Source: Akebia trifoliata (taxonomy: Eukaryota; Streptophyta; Magnoliopsida; Ranunculales; Lardizabalaceae). Taken from it: a stretch of DNA of 64,000 nucleotides. Where the stretch lies: positions 6,603,221 to 6,667,220 of the forward strand of contig CM030711.1 in assembly GCA_017979445.1 (NCBI GenBank), in the 5' to 3' direction. This document shows, piece after piece, positions 10,500-21,469 of the stretch. The position numbers were made by a program, and so were the translations under genes. The notes beneath the pieces are model-generated. The model saw only the letters and a program-made list of their open reading frames with translations. It had not been told where the DNA came from and made no database searches. Each line of letters begins with the position of its first letter. Position 1 is the stretch's first letter.

Positions 10500-12300
10500 C
10501 AAACATCCTTTTTGAAGAGGATGAAAGAGGAAAGACAATTAAATTGGTGGGGTATTATTGAAAAAAAGGTAGTGAAAGAAAGATAATAAAGTTGCATGGT
10601 TCTTCTTGAAAAGGGAGGTAAAAGAGGGGAGATGATAAATTTGGAATGACATTCTTAAAAAGGAAGAGAAGTTGAAAGACAATAAGGGTATGTTTGATTG
10701 TATGAAAAGTCATTTTCTATAGAATTTAAATCCATAAAAAAAAAACAAAAAGGTAGTTTGGAAAAATCAAATTCTATTGTTTGATTACATCTACAAATGC
10801 AGAGGAGACATAAAAATGAAATGAGGAGTAGAGGAAGAAGAAGGGACAAAAATATAGAGAAAGAGAGTGGAGCAATGAAAGACGTGGAGTACGGGTAGGG
10901 TGGGGGGAGGAGAAGAGAGAGAGAAAGAGAGAGAGTCATTGATGATTTTGAATTAGGGGTGAATTTCATTTTCTCATGAGGATAAGTGAAAAATGAAATC
11001 CATACATTATTAAATTTTTCAATGAGGGTAAATTTTCATATCCATTGAAACGATTAATTATATAAACTTCTTACTTTATTATCTTTCTTGAGACAAAGAG
11101 AGTAGGATACATCATTGTGTTTTATTATATATTTTAAAATTCACCCGTGCCTACGACACAAGTATCCTCTCTTGGATTAAGGGGTAAAAGCAAAAATAAT
11201 AATTAGAGATTAAAAGGGTAAAGGACGAAAAAAAATAAAGCAAATTAATGGAATAAAAGAGGAACGATAGTAAAATTAGGGAATGTGAAGAATAAATGAA
11301 ATAAAATGGGTCCCAAGAAATTATAACTGATGGAAGGGGTATTATTAAAAAAAACTGATATTAAAAGGGTAAGAGATGAAAAATAATAATGTGAATTAAA
11401 TAGGTAAAAGAGAAAGTATAGTAAGGTTAGAGGAGGAAACATCCCCTTTAGAGTTAGAGGGGTATTATTAAAAAATAATTAAGATTAAATAGGTAAAAGA
11501 TGAAAAATAATAAAGTGGATAAAAAGGTAAAGAAAAAAATGTAGTAAAATTAAAGGAGGTGAATAATAAAGAAAATAAAGTTGGCCAATGAAACTATAGC
11601 TCTTTTTTTTTTAATAACGAAGGGTATCTAAGCCAGCTTGCACGCATCAGACTAGTCCCTACGCCCCGCACCCAGGCTTTGCCCATTATGTGCGACGGTG
11701 CGTGACCACCAAGGTTTTTTTTATGGGTAATGGGATTTGAATTTAAGACCAAATAAGGAGCAGACTCCTTGACCCCAAGTCGGTACCATTCAGCCACCCT
11801 TTAGTTAATGAAATTATAGCTTGATGGGAAGTTTAACCCACAAACCTATTATAAAAAATTTGAGACAAAAAGGGTAAAATATGTAAAATAATAAAATAGA
11901 TTAAAAGGTAAAAGAAAAAATACAGTAAAATTAGGAGAGATGAAGAATAAATGAAATAAAGTAGATCATAAAAAGTTAAAGCTTGATAGAAGGAGTATTA
12001 TTAAAAAAAATTGACATTAAAGATGTAAGAAATGAAAAATAATAACGTAGATTAAAATGGTAAAAGAGAAAATATAGTAAAGTTAGATGGGCCATCTTTT
12101 TTTTGGGTTAAAGGAGTAAAAGTGAAAAAAAATAGAGATTGAGAGATATTATTAAAAAAAATTGAGATGAAAGGTGCAAAAGATGAAAAATAATAAAGTA
12201 GATTAAAAGGATAGAAGAGGAAATATACTAAAATTAGAGGAAGTGAAGAATAAATAAAATAAAGTTGGTCCCATGACATTATAGCTTGATGGGAGGTTTA
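10500..12300. repeat. Degenerate A/G-rich tandem repeat array
   Basis: The plus strand is strongly purine-rich. Words such as taaaagggtaaaagatgaaa, aataataaag and ggtattattaaaaaaa recur roughly every 110-160 bases from about 11190 to 12300, and ttatagcttgatggga-type words recur at about 11810 and 12285. The units are diverged. The array is interrupted by the SINE at 11602-11806. No gene is supported; the minus-strand Phe-rich reading frames are products of this composition. Confidence 0.65.
11602..11806 (-). mobile_element. tRNA-derived SINE with 15-bp TSD
   Basis: On the minus strand it begins with a box A-like gtggctgaatggtacc, has a box B-like aaattcaaatccc about 55 bases later, and ends in an A run. 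The flanks aatgaaactatagct (11587-11601) and aatgaaattatagct (11807-11821) are a 15-bp target duplication with one mismatch, as expected for LINE-assisted insertion. Confidence 0.85.
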
Positions 12301-12631
12301 ACATACAAAAGTGTAGATAATGGTAGATTTGTCTTAGTTGGATTTGTTTCTCACAACACTGTAGTTGATTGAACATTTGTGTCTCACACAACTATTCCAA
12401 CTCAGTTGTGTTTTATTATATAGAATTGGTCACTACTCTAAAAGAATTTTTTTTTAATTTTAAATTTAAGTTTTTTGAGAGAACAACTATAAACACACAT
12501 TTCTAAAAAGAAGTCATTTTTAAGGATTTTTTTGTTGAAAAGAAGAAAATTAGAAACATAATACCATTAAAACCTTAAAGTTATAACTTTAAAATCCCTT
12601 TTGGATTTTAAGAAAAGAGTTGGATTCCAGT

Positions 12632-12790
12632 GTGAGAAAACACGTGATCCCAACTGTTTAGATACATAATCCAATAGTTATGATTTTTATGTATCTTGAT
12701 AACAAATATATCATAAATACTTATCTTGTGGATAAGTCTCAACCATTGGAGTTTGTGTTTAAATGGTTGGGATTGTGTGTTTTTTCCATG
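12632..12790. repeat. Inverted-repeat MITE-like element (family T)
   Basis: The left arm (gagaaaacacgtgatcccaac) pairs with the right arm (gttgggattgtgtgtttttt). A related copy lies at 54845-54985. No target duplication was resolved. Confidence 0.55.
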
Positions 12791-13175
12791 AGTAAAGGAA
12801 CCTCACCATTAAGAAAATTATATATTTCACCTTTCTAATTAAAGGAATGACATGTCTCTTAACTTTGGTTTTTCATGAGAGATTAACCTTAAATTGCCAA
12901 AACACCTTCATCTTCGAGCTTATGAGAGAATTTTGCCATTTTTTTTCCTCAAAACATGGAATGCTGACGCCCAAAAAGAATAAAAGTTGGGCGATGAAAT
13001 CCTTGACTAATCTATTAATTCATTGGTTTGAGTGGTTATCCTTTCTTTGACAATTTTTGAAAAAAATATCTAAGAATTTTAGTGAAAGTGTAATTAAAGA
13101 GAAGGTTTGAATGCCACCTCAACTTTTGGGAAAAATTAGAGATACCACTCTACGATGAGTCGTACCACACAACCT

Positions 13176-13318
13176 CCGTTGAACACTGGCTTCAACATTG
13201 AGTTGACCTGATAGTGCACAGATAATCCTAAATTTATTTTCTTGAAATACAAGTGAGAAATTTAACGATTCTCTATGCATTATCAGGCCAGCTCAGTGTT
13301 GAACCCAATGTCCAACGC
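13176..13318. repeat. Inverted-repeat MITE-like element
   Basis: The arms centred on gttgaacactggcttcaaca and the inverse of gttcaacactgagctggcc pair over roughly 60 bases. Non-coding. Confidence 0.55.
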
Positions 13319-13410
13319 AAACAATCAAGCATTTCCCTCCTATAAGATCAAACCAATGACGTATTGTTTGTCTTTGATCTTGAATGAGAGAATAAAATTA
13401 AGAATCGTAC

Positions 13411-13573
13411 TGGAGTGACTGTGCAAGACCGTGTTAGATACTGTGCTAGTGTGGAGGTGTGCACAAAACCATAGATTTTTTCACTTGTATCTCAAGAAAA
13501 AAACATCCGTGGTTCTGTGTGTATCTTCATGTCAACACAATGTCTAATGCAGTGTCCTGTCCCATCACTGCAA
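13411..13573. repeat. Inverted-repeat MITE-like element (family M)
   Basis: The left arm (gtgcacaaaaccatagatttt) pairs imperfectly with the right arm (aacatccgtggttctgtgtg) around a central ttgtatctcaag. Similar centres occur near 22440-22600, 46681-46840 and 57850-57950, suggesting one related family. Confidence 0.5.
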
Positions 13574-14585
13574 CATTTTCCTAAAATTAACTAAAACACC
13601 CTCATTTTTAATTTAATTATTATTATTTTTTTTTTTTCAAAAAGCTAAATCTTAAGTCTTTGGGACTTTTTTTTAAACCTAATGCAACCCTCCAAACTTG
13701 TCTTCAATCCATCACCTTCAACCTTATCTTTTATTTTATTTTGGTAAAAACCTCTGAGTTTTTCTTTCAAAAAACTATTGTCCAAAAAACCCTCCCAAAA
13801 TATATCCGAGTTTTGAGGTTTGATGATTGAAAGAGATGGAATCCTCAAGTTGGAAGAGAGGGTGAGAAATTTAAGACAAGGATAAAATCTAGAGTTTCCT
13901 CAAAAAGATAAGGAGGGGATATTTCAATCATTTTATATTAATCTCTCATGACAGACCAAAGTCAATGGATATATCATTAGTTTGGAAACAGAGAGGTATT
14001 TCTAATTTTCACCAAAACCTAGAGATGTTATTCAATATTACCAATAAATAATGGAGTTAGTTTAAATAAATAATAGGATAATATATATAAAATTGGGATA
14101 TATATAATTTATATATTCAATATAGATCTTTCGGCTAGAACCGTCTAATTAATTTTGATTAATTTGTGGGACCCATAACTCTGTCGGTCTAGCTCCTACA
14201 TGTGTTGTCTCTATACATGGTTTTCTATCACAGATCCAAACAACAAAAACAAATGAGAAATATTTCCCCCACAGTACCAAACAGAACAAATGGTAATTTA
14301 AAGCACCCCTGAACTTGTCGTACCAAATCATTGATCTTCATTTGGATGGATCAATCTTAACCGTCAAACCAATAGCTTTATATGGAATTATCAAATAAAT
14401 GTGCCTTGGACTGGAGTGTGGAAATTATGGAAGGAGCATATCCAATAATCAATGTACCTAAAGTTGAACCTAACTCTATCCAAAATTAAAATTTAAAATA
14501 TATTGTCTTGTCAAATCTTATCCTAATTCCATATTTTCTGATTTTTGCCTATTTATAAAATCTAAATATTGATATAATTTCAAAT
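13574..14585. other. Intergenic, nothing recognised
   Basis: AT-rich DNA with only short reading frames. I see no domain, tRNA or clear repeat boundary in it. Confidence 0.4.
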
Positions 14586-14589
14586 CCAG

Positions 14590-14815
14590 TAAGCGACGAG
14601 AGTCTGTAGGTTGTGTGTTCGATGTACCCAATATGAGCAATATTTTCTTGAGGCCACTTGCAAGGAGGTTCCCTTACTTACCTGGTGATGTGATGTGCGG
14701 GCGTTGCACGTGCTCAATCCCATATACCTTGGTTTCAGCCCTGATTCATTTGGTCCCCCTAGTCAGACATAAGCCCAGACGCCCCTTTATCAAAATAAAA
14801 ATAAAAATAAATGCA
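14590..14815 (+). mobile_element. Probable tRNA-derived SINE, 5'-truncated
   Basis: A box B-like ggttgtgtgttcgatgtacc is followed by a non-coding body and an A-rich tail of repeated aaaataaaaata units near 14790-14815. Box A is weak or lost. No target duplication was identified. Confidence 0.5.
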
Positions 14816-14869
14816 ACATACAAGTACGACTATAACATAAAAACTTTTATATTTTTACAAGTTATTGGT

Positions 14870-15060
14870 GAAAAATCTCCACTCTACAATTCTAAATCAC
14901 ATTTAATAGGGTTAGATGTTTTCGATTGGACCGATTTTTTGTGAGGATCTTTTTATCATAGAGATCACCCTTACAAAAAACCCAACCCAATCCGAAACTT
15001 TTAATTCTTATAAGACAAATGCATTGCTTCCCTAACGTTGGCTGCAGAACAAGACTCCAC
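14870..15060. mobile_element. Degenerate hairpin MITE (family H) remnant
   Basis: The core words gggttagatgttttcgattg, ttgtgaggatc and the inverse atccgaaacttttaattc identify it as an old family H copy. It abuts a short TA tract at about 15060-15070, matching the insertion context of the other copies. Confidence 0.6.
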
Positions 15061-15638
15061 ATATATATATTTCTGATTGTATTGCATGTCATCCAACCTA
15101 CTTGTATTATATTCGAAAATACTAATACTTTATATTCGAAGTTTCATTAAGATGTCATTCTACGTGATATCATGATATATCTATTTGCCACATAATGTGT
15201 TTAATTGGGAAATATGTTTCTATCGTCGATTTTACGTTTTAGACTCCAATCCAAGATTCTTATGATGATTCTTTTAACACTCTTGATCACGTTTTGTAGA
15301 ATCTAGAGTTTCGGGTTTTCTTCAGAGTCTCTCCTGTATCAAGATAAATTATCTATGTTTTACTTATCACAATTAGATTAACAAGTAATTTTTATTTTAT
15401 AATAATTTTTTTATAAAATATGTGAGTAAGCATGTTGACTTTCTTTTTCATAAATCCATTGAGAATACCTCTTATAATTATGCCATCTCTACCACTATAG
15501 TCTCTTTAAAGTTTTACAAAATTCTATTCTTCTCTCTCTCTCTTTTTTTTTCTTTTTTTTTATTATTTAATTTTCTAAATTAAAAATGGAGTCCCAAATT
15601 GAGGATCTCAATACGAAAATTATGTTTAAGAATTAAAA

Positions 15639-15775
15639 GCAACTCCAACAATTATGTTCCCTCACATTACCTTATACCATTTTACTAATGCCAAACCAAT
15701 TTCAATATAAATCGTCAAAGAGTTGGATATTAATTAGTGTGGCATTAATAAAAGTTGGTGTGGCAATAGAAATTA
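15639..15775. mobile_element. Short MITE (family S), diverged
   Basis: The words ttactaatgccaaaccaat and aaaagttggtgtggcaatag are the family S inner and right-end motifs. The left end has decayed. Confidence 0.6.
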
Positions 15776-15834
15776 TATTATTAATAAAAAGATTTGATCT
15801 CCATCATCTCTGCCTCAAAGTCTCATCACCCTTT

Positions 15835-15851
15835 CACGTGATTATCACGTG
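15835..15851. promoter_or_regulatory. Paired G-box motifs upstream of the MAKR-like gene
   Basis: CACGTG occurs at 15835-15840 and 15846-15851, five bases apart and about 540 bases before the start codon at 16387. G-boxes bind bZIP and bHLH factors. That they regulate this gene is inference. Confidence 0.45.
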
Positions 15852-16013
15852 CTGCCTAACTAAAATAAACACAACACATGACTGCATCACTGTCAATAAA
15901 GAATTCAGAGAGAAAGTACAACCAGAAAGCTCTCTCAAACTCCCATGTGAGTTGTGTGACCTCTCTCTCTCCCTCTCGAGTGTTGATATTCAAGTAGAAA
16001 GTTTCACTCGGTC

Positions 16014-16145
16014 AATACTCGATTGATGTGTTATGGACATGAAATCATAGATCTGATTCTTCGGGATAAGCGCATGCACATCCTTTTGGGATTTGGAGGA
16101 AACAGATTTATGATTATGTCATAACACGTCAGCCGAGTATCGATC
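16014..16145. repeat. Inverted-repeat MITE-like element in the MAKR-like promoter
   Basis: The left arm aatactcgattgatgtgtta pairs with the inverse of taacacgtcagccgagtat. The inner arms hold aatcatagatctg and the inverse of cagatttatgatta. It lies 240-370 bases upstream of the start codon, between the paired G-boxes and the TATA-like site. Confidence 0.6.
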
Positions 16146-16249
16146 CAGTGAAGACTTTCTAGTTAGAAATCATTATTCCTCTCAAAACTTAAAACTGATC
16201 CTCCCATTATTATACCCCACTTTGAATCTCTCTCTCAACCCAAACTCAT

Positions 16250-16255
16250 TATAAA
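16250..16255 (+). promoter_or_regulatory. Candidate TATA box for the MAKR-like gene
   Basis: TATAAA followed by a run of C lies 132-137 bases before the start codon. The CT- and CA-rich stretch from 16270 to 16380 would be the 5' leader. Confidence 0.5.
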
Positions 16256-16338
16256 CCCCCACTTTGAGAATCTCTCTCTCTCTCTCTCTCTCAAACTCGC
16301 ATTCGAGTTCTCATCCTCCTATTAGAACCCACTTTCAA

Positions 16339-16373
<35 letters not shown>

Positions 16374-16386
16374 GCACGCACAAGAG

Positions 16387-17229
16387 ATGGGAAGAAGAAG
16401 AAGAGAAAAAGATGAAAAATCTCAAACTCTTCCATCATCTCCCTCTCATTCTTCCTCATCTTCAGATTTTGAGTTCACAATCTCTTTATCTCCTCGAAAA
16501 TCTTCCTCAAATCTCTGTCCAGCTGACGAACTCTTCTACAAAGGCCAAATCCTTCCTCTCCATCTCTCTCCTCGTCTCTCACTTGTTCGAACCCTCTTTC
16601 TTTCCTCCCCCAGCACCTCCTCTTCCGACACCACCACCACCGCCTCACGTGACTCCTCTGGAAGTTCTAACGATTCCAACTCTTTGTTCCCTGAGTGTGA
16701 CTCGTCTCGTCCGAGTTCTGTAACCGATGAAGATGACTTTAATAAGCGACTCAACAATCAAATCAAGAAACCCAATAAGTATTTCTCTCTTCTGAGATTC
16801 TCCTCTGTTTTTCGGAAAAACAGAGATCCAGAGAATGTGAAGCGGACGACTAGTTCCAGTAGTTCTGCGAAAGAGGTGATTAGGAAGTATTTGAAAAAGA
16901 TGAAACCTCTGTATGAGAAATTATCACAGAAGCAACAATTACAGAGGAAGACGAACAAAACGACTGAGATTTCTTCTGCGAAGGGCAGTAATGGTGGATT
17001 ATCTAATTCTTTTTCAGAAAATCTAAAGTACCCAAGAAGGGGAAGATGTATTTCGAGTTGCCCATCTTCGATTCGATCGTCTCCAAGTCACCATTCAAAC
17101 AGAGATGTTCGTAAAAATAGTTTGATCGTGAGTGGGGTTTCAGATTCTTCAATGGAGGAGTTGCAGAACGCGATTCAAGGAGCTATTGCTCACTGCAAGA
17201 ACTCGAACAATGGAGCAAATATTTCATGA
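16387..17229 (+). CDS. BKI1/MAKR-family membrane-associated kinase regulator
   Basis: Predicted 280-residue, intronless, Ser-rich basic protein. BKI1 and MAKR proteins bind the plasma membrane through Lys/Arg-rich stretches and regulate receptor kinases; BKI1 inhibits the brassinosteroid receptor BRI1. Visible here are an N-terminal FEFTISLSP motif (about 29-37), then PADELFYKGQILPLHLSPR, a disordered Ser/Thr region, a basic helix-prone stretch (RKYLKKMKPLYEKL) and a C-terminal SMEELQNAIQGAIAHCKNS motif, the kinase-interacting element of this family. The SCPSSIRSSPSH region reminded me most of MAKR1 rather than BKI1 itself, but I cannot settle the subgroup. The ATG at 16387 was chosen because the in-frame extension upstream only translates CT and CA microsatellites and has no ATG. 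Confidence 0.85.
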   Translation: MGRRRREKDEKSQTLPSSPSHSSSSSDFEFTISLSPRKSSSNLCPADELFYKGQILPLHLSPRLSLVRTLFLSSPSTSSSDTTTTASRDSSGSSNDSNSLFPECDSSRPSSVTDEDDFNKRLNNQIKKPNKYFSLLRFSSVFRKNRDPENVKRTTSSSSSAKEVIRKYLKKMKPLYEKLSQKQQLQRKTNKTTEISSAKGSNGGLSNSFSENLKYPRRGRCISSCPSSIRSSPSHHSNRDVRKNSLIVSGVSDSSMEELQNAIQGAIAHCKNSNNGANIS

Positions 17230-17572
17230 GTAGATTTTGCTTCAAAGATCAAAGATGAAAGATTTCTTTCTAACTCTGTTTTTATTTTTTTTGGGACTCA
17301 AAAGTTTGCAACTTTATTTTAATTTTTTTTTAATGTTTATTATGGAAATCCCATCTTGATTCTCTCTAAATTTGGCTCGAAATTTCGACTTTGAAACTTT
17401 TGGAGTCTGAATTTGTTGGCTTTCGAGCTAAGAAAAGCTGTATTTCTCACTGTGAATTAACATTATTTATTGTTTGCTCTTCCCGTGTTCTTGAATCTTG
17501 ATCGTCTCCATGTTTGATATTTATAATTAATTTATCTAATTTTTATTTAATTTTTTCTATTTTAAATTTAAA

Positions 17573-17691
17573 GAGGTTCTATTGGCAGACCAACTTTTAC
17601 TTGTAACACATAAATCCTTTTGAAATTGCACTATTGCTTAAAAATTAGCTTATGTGTTAGAAGTAAAAATTGGTGTATTAATACAAGTTCT
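17573..17691. mobile_element. Short MITE (family S)
   Basis: It starts gaggttctattggcagacca and ends ttggtgtattaatacaagttct. It lies about 340 bases after the MAKR-like stop codon. The region between 17230 and 17572 is AT-rich 3' flank. Confidence 0.65.
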
Positions 17692-17699
17692 AAAATTTT

Positions 17700-18059
17700 A
17701 TTTATTTTTAATTTTTATTACGAGTGAAGAGGAAGGCATCCATGACCATGTGCGTTAGATTAATTGACACGTAAGACGCTATTATTAGATTAAATATGAC
17801 AGTTAAGTTGCTATCATGATAATCTACCAAACTAATACGTGGCAGTCTTTAAGTCTTACTGGTCTCATTCTTATTAAACCTAAAAAATCTTTTAAAGATT
17901 CTAATCTATAGATAGGCTGTCATCATACGTAAGCAGTCCAAACCGATATAAATAGAATCTAACGCTATTCAACACCACACCAACGGCCCTAATTAAGGGT
18001 GAATCTCATTCAACAATAATAAAAACACCTCATGAATTAATTAGGGCAACCCACACCAT
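17700..18059. other. Intergenic, nothing recognised
   Basis: No reading frame or repeat boundary is supported in this AT-rich interval. Confidence 0.4.
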
Positions 18060-18345
18060 AACTAGTTTAAATTTCTTTATTTTATACGAATTAAAAATTT
18101 ATGGTCTAGAGATCATCCCCACTGAAACTCAACCCATTCCGAAAATTTTAACCCCTTCTAAATTGATTTATAAAAAAAATTGACGATTTATAATTCTTGA
18201 ACTTATTTTGATGGGATTGAAAGTTTCAGAATGGACTGATTTTTTGTGAGGATGATCTCCTCATCATAGAGATCATCCTCATAAAAATCAGCTCATTCTG
18301 AAACTTTTAACCTATATAAGACAAAATGATTTGACTATGATGTGG
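18060..18345. mobile_element. Hairpin MITE (family H), diverged copy
   Basis: The core words gaaagtttcagaatggactg, ttgtgaggatgatctcctc and their inverses identify the family. The ends (gggcaacccacacc near 18044 and gatgtgggtttctc near 18339) are approximately inverted. The flanking words are similar but not an exact 9-bp duplication. Confidence 0.7.
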
Positions 18346-18771
18346 GTTTCTCTTATTAATTCGTAAGGTGTTTTTATAATTATTCATCTCCATTTCGTGC
18401 ATTGAAAATGATGAAATTCTAAGCTCAGTCACTAATCATTTTAATTTCCAAAACATGCATTCGTCACTTACGAACACTGGTGTTAAATCTCGTCCAATAC
18501 ACTTGACTTGTTTATCCATCTCGTTGGTGGGCAATACCGAGATGTATCGGATGACTCGTCTCGATTTTGGATAAGATTTTAAATCATGTGAATTCATCAC
18601 TTTTAATATCTATGAATTCGTTGATATACTGGCAAATTCATTGATTATAAAAGTAATGAATTCACTTGAAATGCATGTGTTTGAAAATGAAAATGAATAG
18701 CGTACAAAAATCGAAATTTAGACATAAGTTGCACACATTTTGAAAAAAAAAATCCTCCTAATTAATATCAA

Positions 18772-18890
18772 GAGCTTCTATTGCCACACCAAATTTTACT
18801 AAGCGCACCTAAGATGCGAACTAATCTTTTGTTGCTTTAACATAGGATTTGGCATATTCTCAACAAAAGTTGATGTGGAATTAGAATCTC
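18772..18890. mobile_element. Short MITE (family S)
   Basis: It starts gagcttctattgccacacca and ends aaaagttgatgtggaattagaatctc. The middle is longer than in the copy at 29332. Confidence 0.65.
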
Positions 18891-20810
18891 TCATATGACC
18901 CTCCCAACCACTATAGAATCTAAAGACTTAAAGTCCAGGGCTTAAAAATGGGTCGGATTTTATCAGAAATCTGAGAGAATTGAATTCGAATTTAACGAGT
19001 TTGGTTCTTGCAGGTATATCCGAATTAAAAAAAAGGTCGAATATGGGTTGATGTTCCTTGACATGAGTCAGATCTGGGTCGGATACAAGTCCATCCCTAT
19101 ATTCGAATGATATATTACTTGGTAAGTTATATTTTATATTTTTCAAAGTATCTTTTTTCAACCAAACCCTATTAAAGTCCCACTAGCCTAACTAATATAT
19201 GGCCAAACTCTTCAAGACCAACACATCATGTAAGAAGTGAATTTGTTATTTTATTTATACAAAGAGTTTAATGTCGTTTGTGATCTATTCAATAACCTTC
19301 ATCCTTATTGGCGAGATTTATAATTTTTCATGGTTGATTATTAATCATTGATTAGATATTGTATTTTTGTATATTTATGTAGCACTAACCAATCTATTTT
19401 TTTGATTTGTAGGTCTAAATATCTTGGGTTATTGACCTTGTATTTTTTATTTAAAAAAAAAAAAAAAAACATTAGGTAGGATATCCCACATACATTTTAA
19501 GATTTCCCTTAAGGTTGCACGCCCTCACCCGCAAAAGTTTCCAACATGTGCAAAAAGGGTATTTTAGAACACACATTCATTCGGAGCAAACCCTTGTTGC
19601 TAGTTTTACCACTCACGCAACCCTATGATTTTATTGATCCTATGGATTGAATGTGCCAATCATTTTTTAGATGACTAGTTTTAGTGAGAAAATCAATGGA
19701 TTTACTCATAGAGGTAGGTTATTTATGTTAATATCTCATACAAGAGACGAATGTTAAGGGAGTATATCCTCTGTAATTTTTTTTTCTCAAGTTCTGTGTG
19801 GTACTCTTTCCACATAAGAGGTAATATTGAAATAAAAAACTACGACATCATATATGTAAGGATCATGCCTTGGATAAGATTTGAAAGAAAAAAAATTAAA
19901 AATTATTTAACCTACTTAGGGGCTTTGAAAATGAACAAATGAATTTCAAAGTCGCTGTCATGTGGCACTCTTTTCAACCGTTTAAGTGCATTTCACGGAA
20001 CTTCAGGAAAAAAACTACAAATGATCCACTCCTGAACAATCAATAAGAGATTATCAAAAAGAAAAAAACAATTGAAACCTCTCGACTTATTATTAATTGA
20101 GTCTAAATGATTTCGATAAGAAATTTTTGAATAGACCTATTAAGAATTATGTATTTTTTAAGTGAAGTGTGAATTTTTATTTTTTGATGCGAAAACTCAC
20201 ATCAAACTCCTTCTAATGGACATACAAACGAAGTAACATAGCCAAAACATTCTTAGTCCCATTAAATGCAAACGAAGTAAAATGGCCTTTCCATTGTGAT
20301 TTTTGGGTTGGATCAACAGTGCAATCTCAAAATGAGAGGGGGAGAGAGAGAGAGAGTACACCTGTCGGTCTTTTATTAGAGAAATCTGTGTACACGTGTC
20401 GGTCTTTTATTGAGAGAAAGAGAAAAGCTGGAACAAAATAAATTCCTTGGTCGAGGTACTTGTGAATCATTCACAAACTAAAGTTATCTGTAATTCAATC
20501 AGAGCCAAACAGTGGGTTTGTTGTTTTCTTAACGTCATTTCTAAGATTTGATGGATGGAACAGATGTAAATATTTAACTTTTGTTGGGGAAATTTGAAAT
20601 CTCAATTGATTATTGAGCCGTTGGAGGGCCCTCTAAGTGGTCATGTGGGACCAGTCGAATAGTATTGAGTATTGACAAACACAATCAATAAACCAATCAT
20701 TTAAGTATAATAATTGATAAAATTGTAATCAATAATGGGAACAAGTTTGAAGCTACTTTGAAGTTGGGGACACGTTAGGTTTGCATTGGGTGGGACACCT
20801 CTAGATCATC
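18891..20810. other. Intergenic, no gene; scattered repeats
   Basis: The stretch 18940-19110 (gggtcggatttt, gatctgggtcgg, tacaagtccatccc) looks like decayed hAT-type repeat sequence. A short direct repeat of cctgtcggtcttttatt versus cgtgtcggtcttttatt occurs near 20360 and 20396. No protein domain was recognised. Confidence 0.4.
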
Positions 20811-20818
20811 ATCCTCGT

Positions 20819-21459
20819 CAGGGGCGGATTTATCGGGAGAGGGGGGATGCACTTGTCCCCATCATAACTTTTAAAATTTAAAGTTTAGTGAGCTATTGTG
20901 ACAGATAATAGCGATAGATAAAAAAATTTACCACTCTGATAGGGGATACGCATGTCGTTCCCATCAGAACTTTTAAAATTTAAAGTTCAGTGAGTTATTG
21001 TGACAGATAATAGCGATGGATAAAAAAAAATTTGCCACTCTTACCTCCACAAATTTTTTTTAACTCTTCGTTGTCAGTTAGGCTCTCGCGTGTCTAGGAT
21101 TCTTGTCCCCACAAGAACTTTTAAAATCTAAAGTTTAGTGAGCTATTGTGACATATAATAGCGATGGATAAAAAAATCTACCACTTTTACCTCCACAATT
21201 TTCTTTTTAACTCTTAGTTGTCAGTTGGACTCTCGCGTGTTTATGGTCTGATCAAATCAACCAACGACCGATTTATAGAACAAAGAGTTAAGCAAGGGCC
21301 AAGAGATTGATGGAAGAACTGGTTGAAGTCAATGTTGTGTTCAACTCCTCGGGTTTGCTGGTTGGAAGGATTACTTTTTGTCCCCCCCCCTCTTTGCATA
21401 CAAAAAATCACTGTACTCTTAATTGCCCCCGCATAGGCAAAATCTTGACTTCGCCCCTG
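20819..21459. mobile_element. Non-autonomous hAT-like element with internal tandem repeats
   Basis: The ends are cagggg-cggat and the inverse cgcccctg, the typical termini of plant hAT elements. The flanking octamers atcctcgt (20811-20818) and atccttat (21460-21467) agree at six of eight positions. Inside, a unit of roughly 90-180 bases containing agtttagtgagctattgtga occurs three times (about 20880, 20982, 21131). No transposase. Confidence 0.72.
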
Positions 21460-21469
21460 ATCCTTATCC

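Noticed and set aside
11594..11797. Minus-strand 67-codon frame with a plausible-looking protein
   Set aside because: It lies exactly within the SINE and translates its tRNA-derived head.
10655..12391. Minus-strand Phe/Leu-rich membrane-like frames
   Set aside because: They arise from the A/G-rich tandem array; the residue pattern reflects composition and no start or promoter context supports them.
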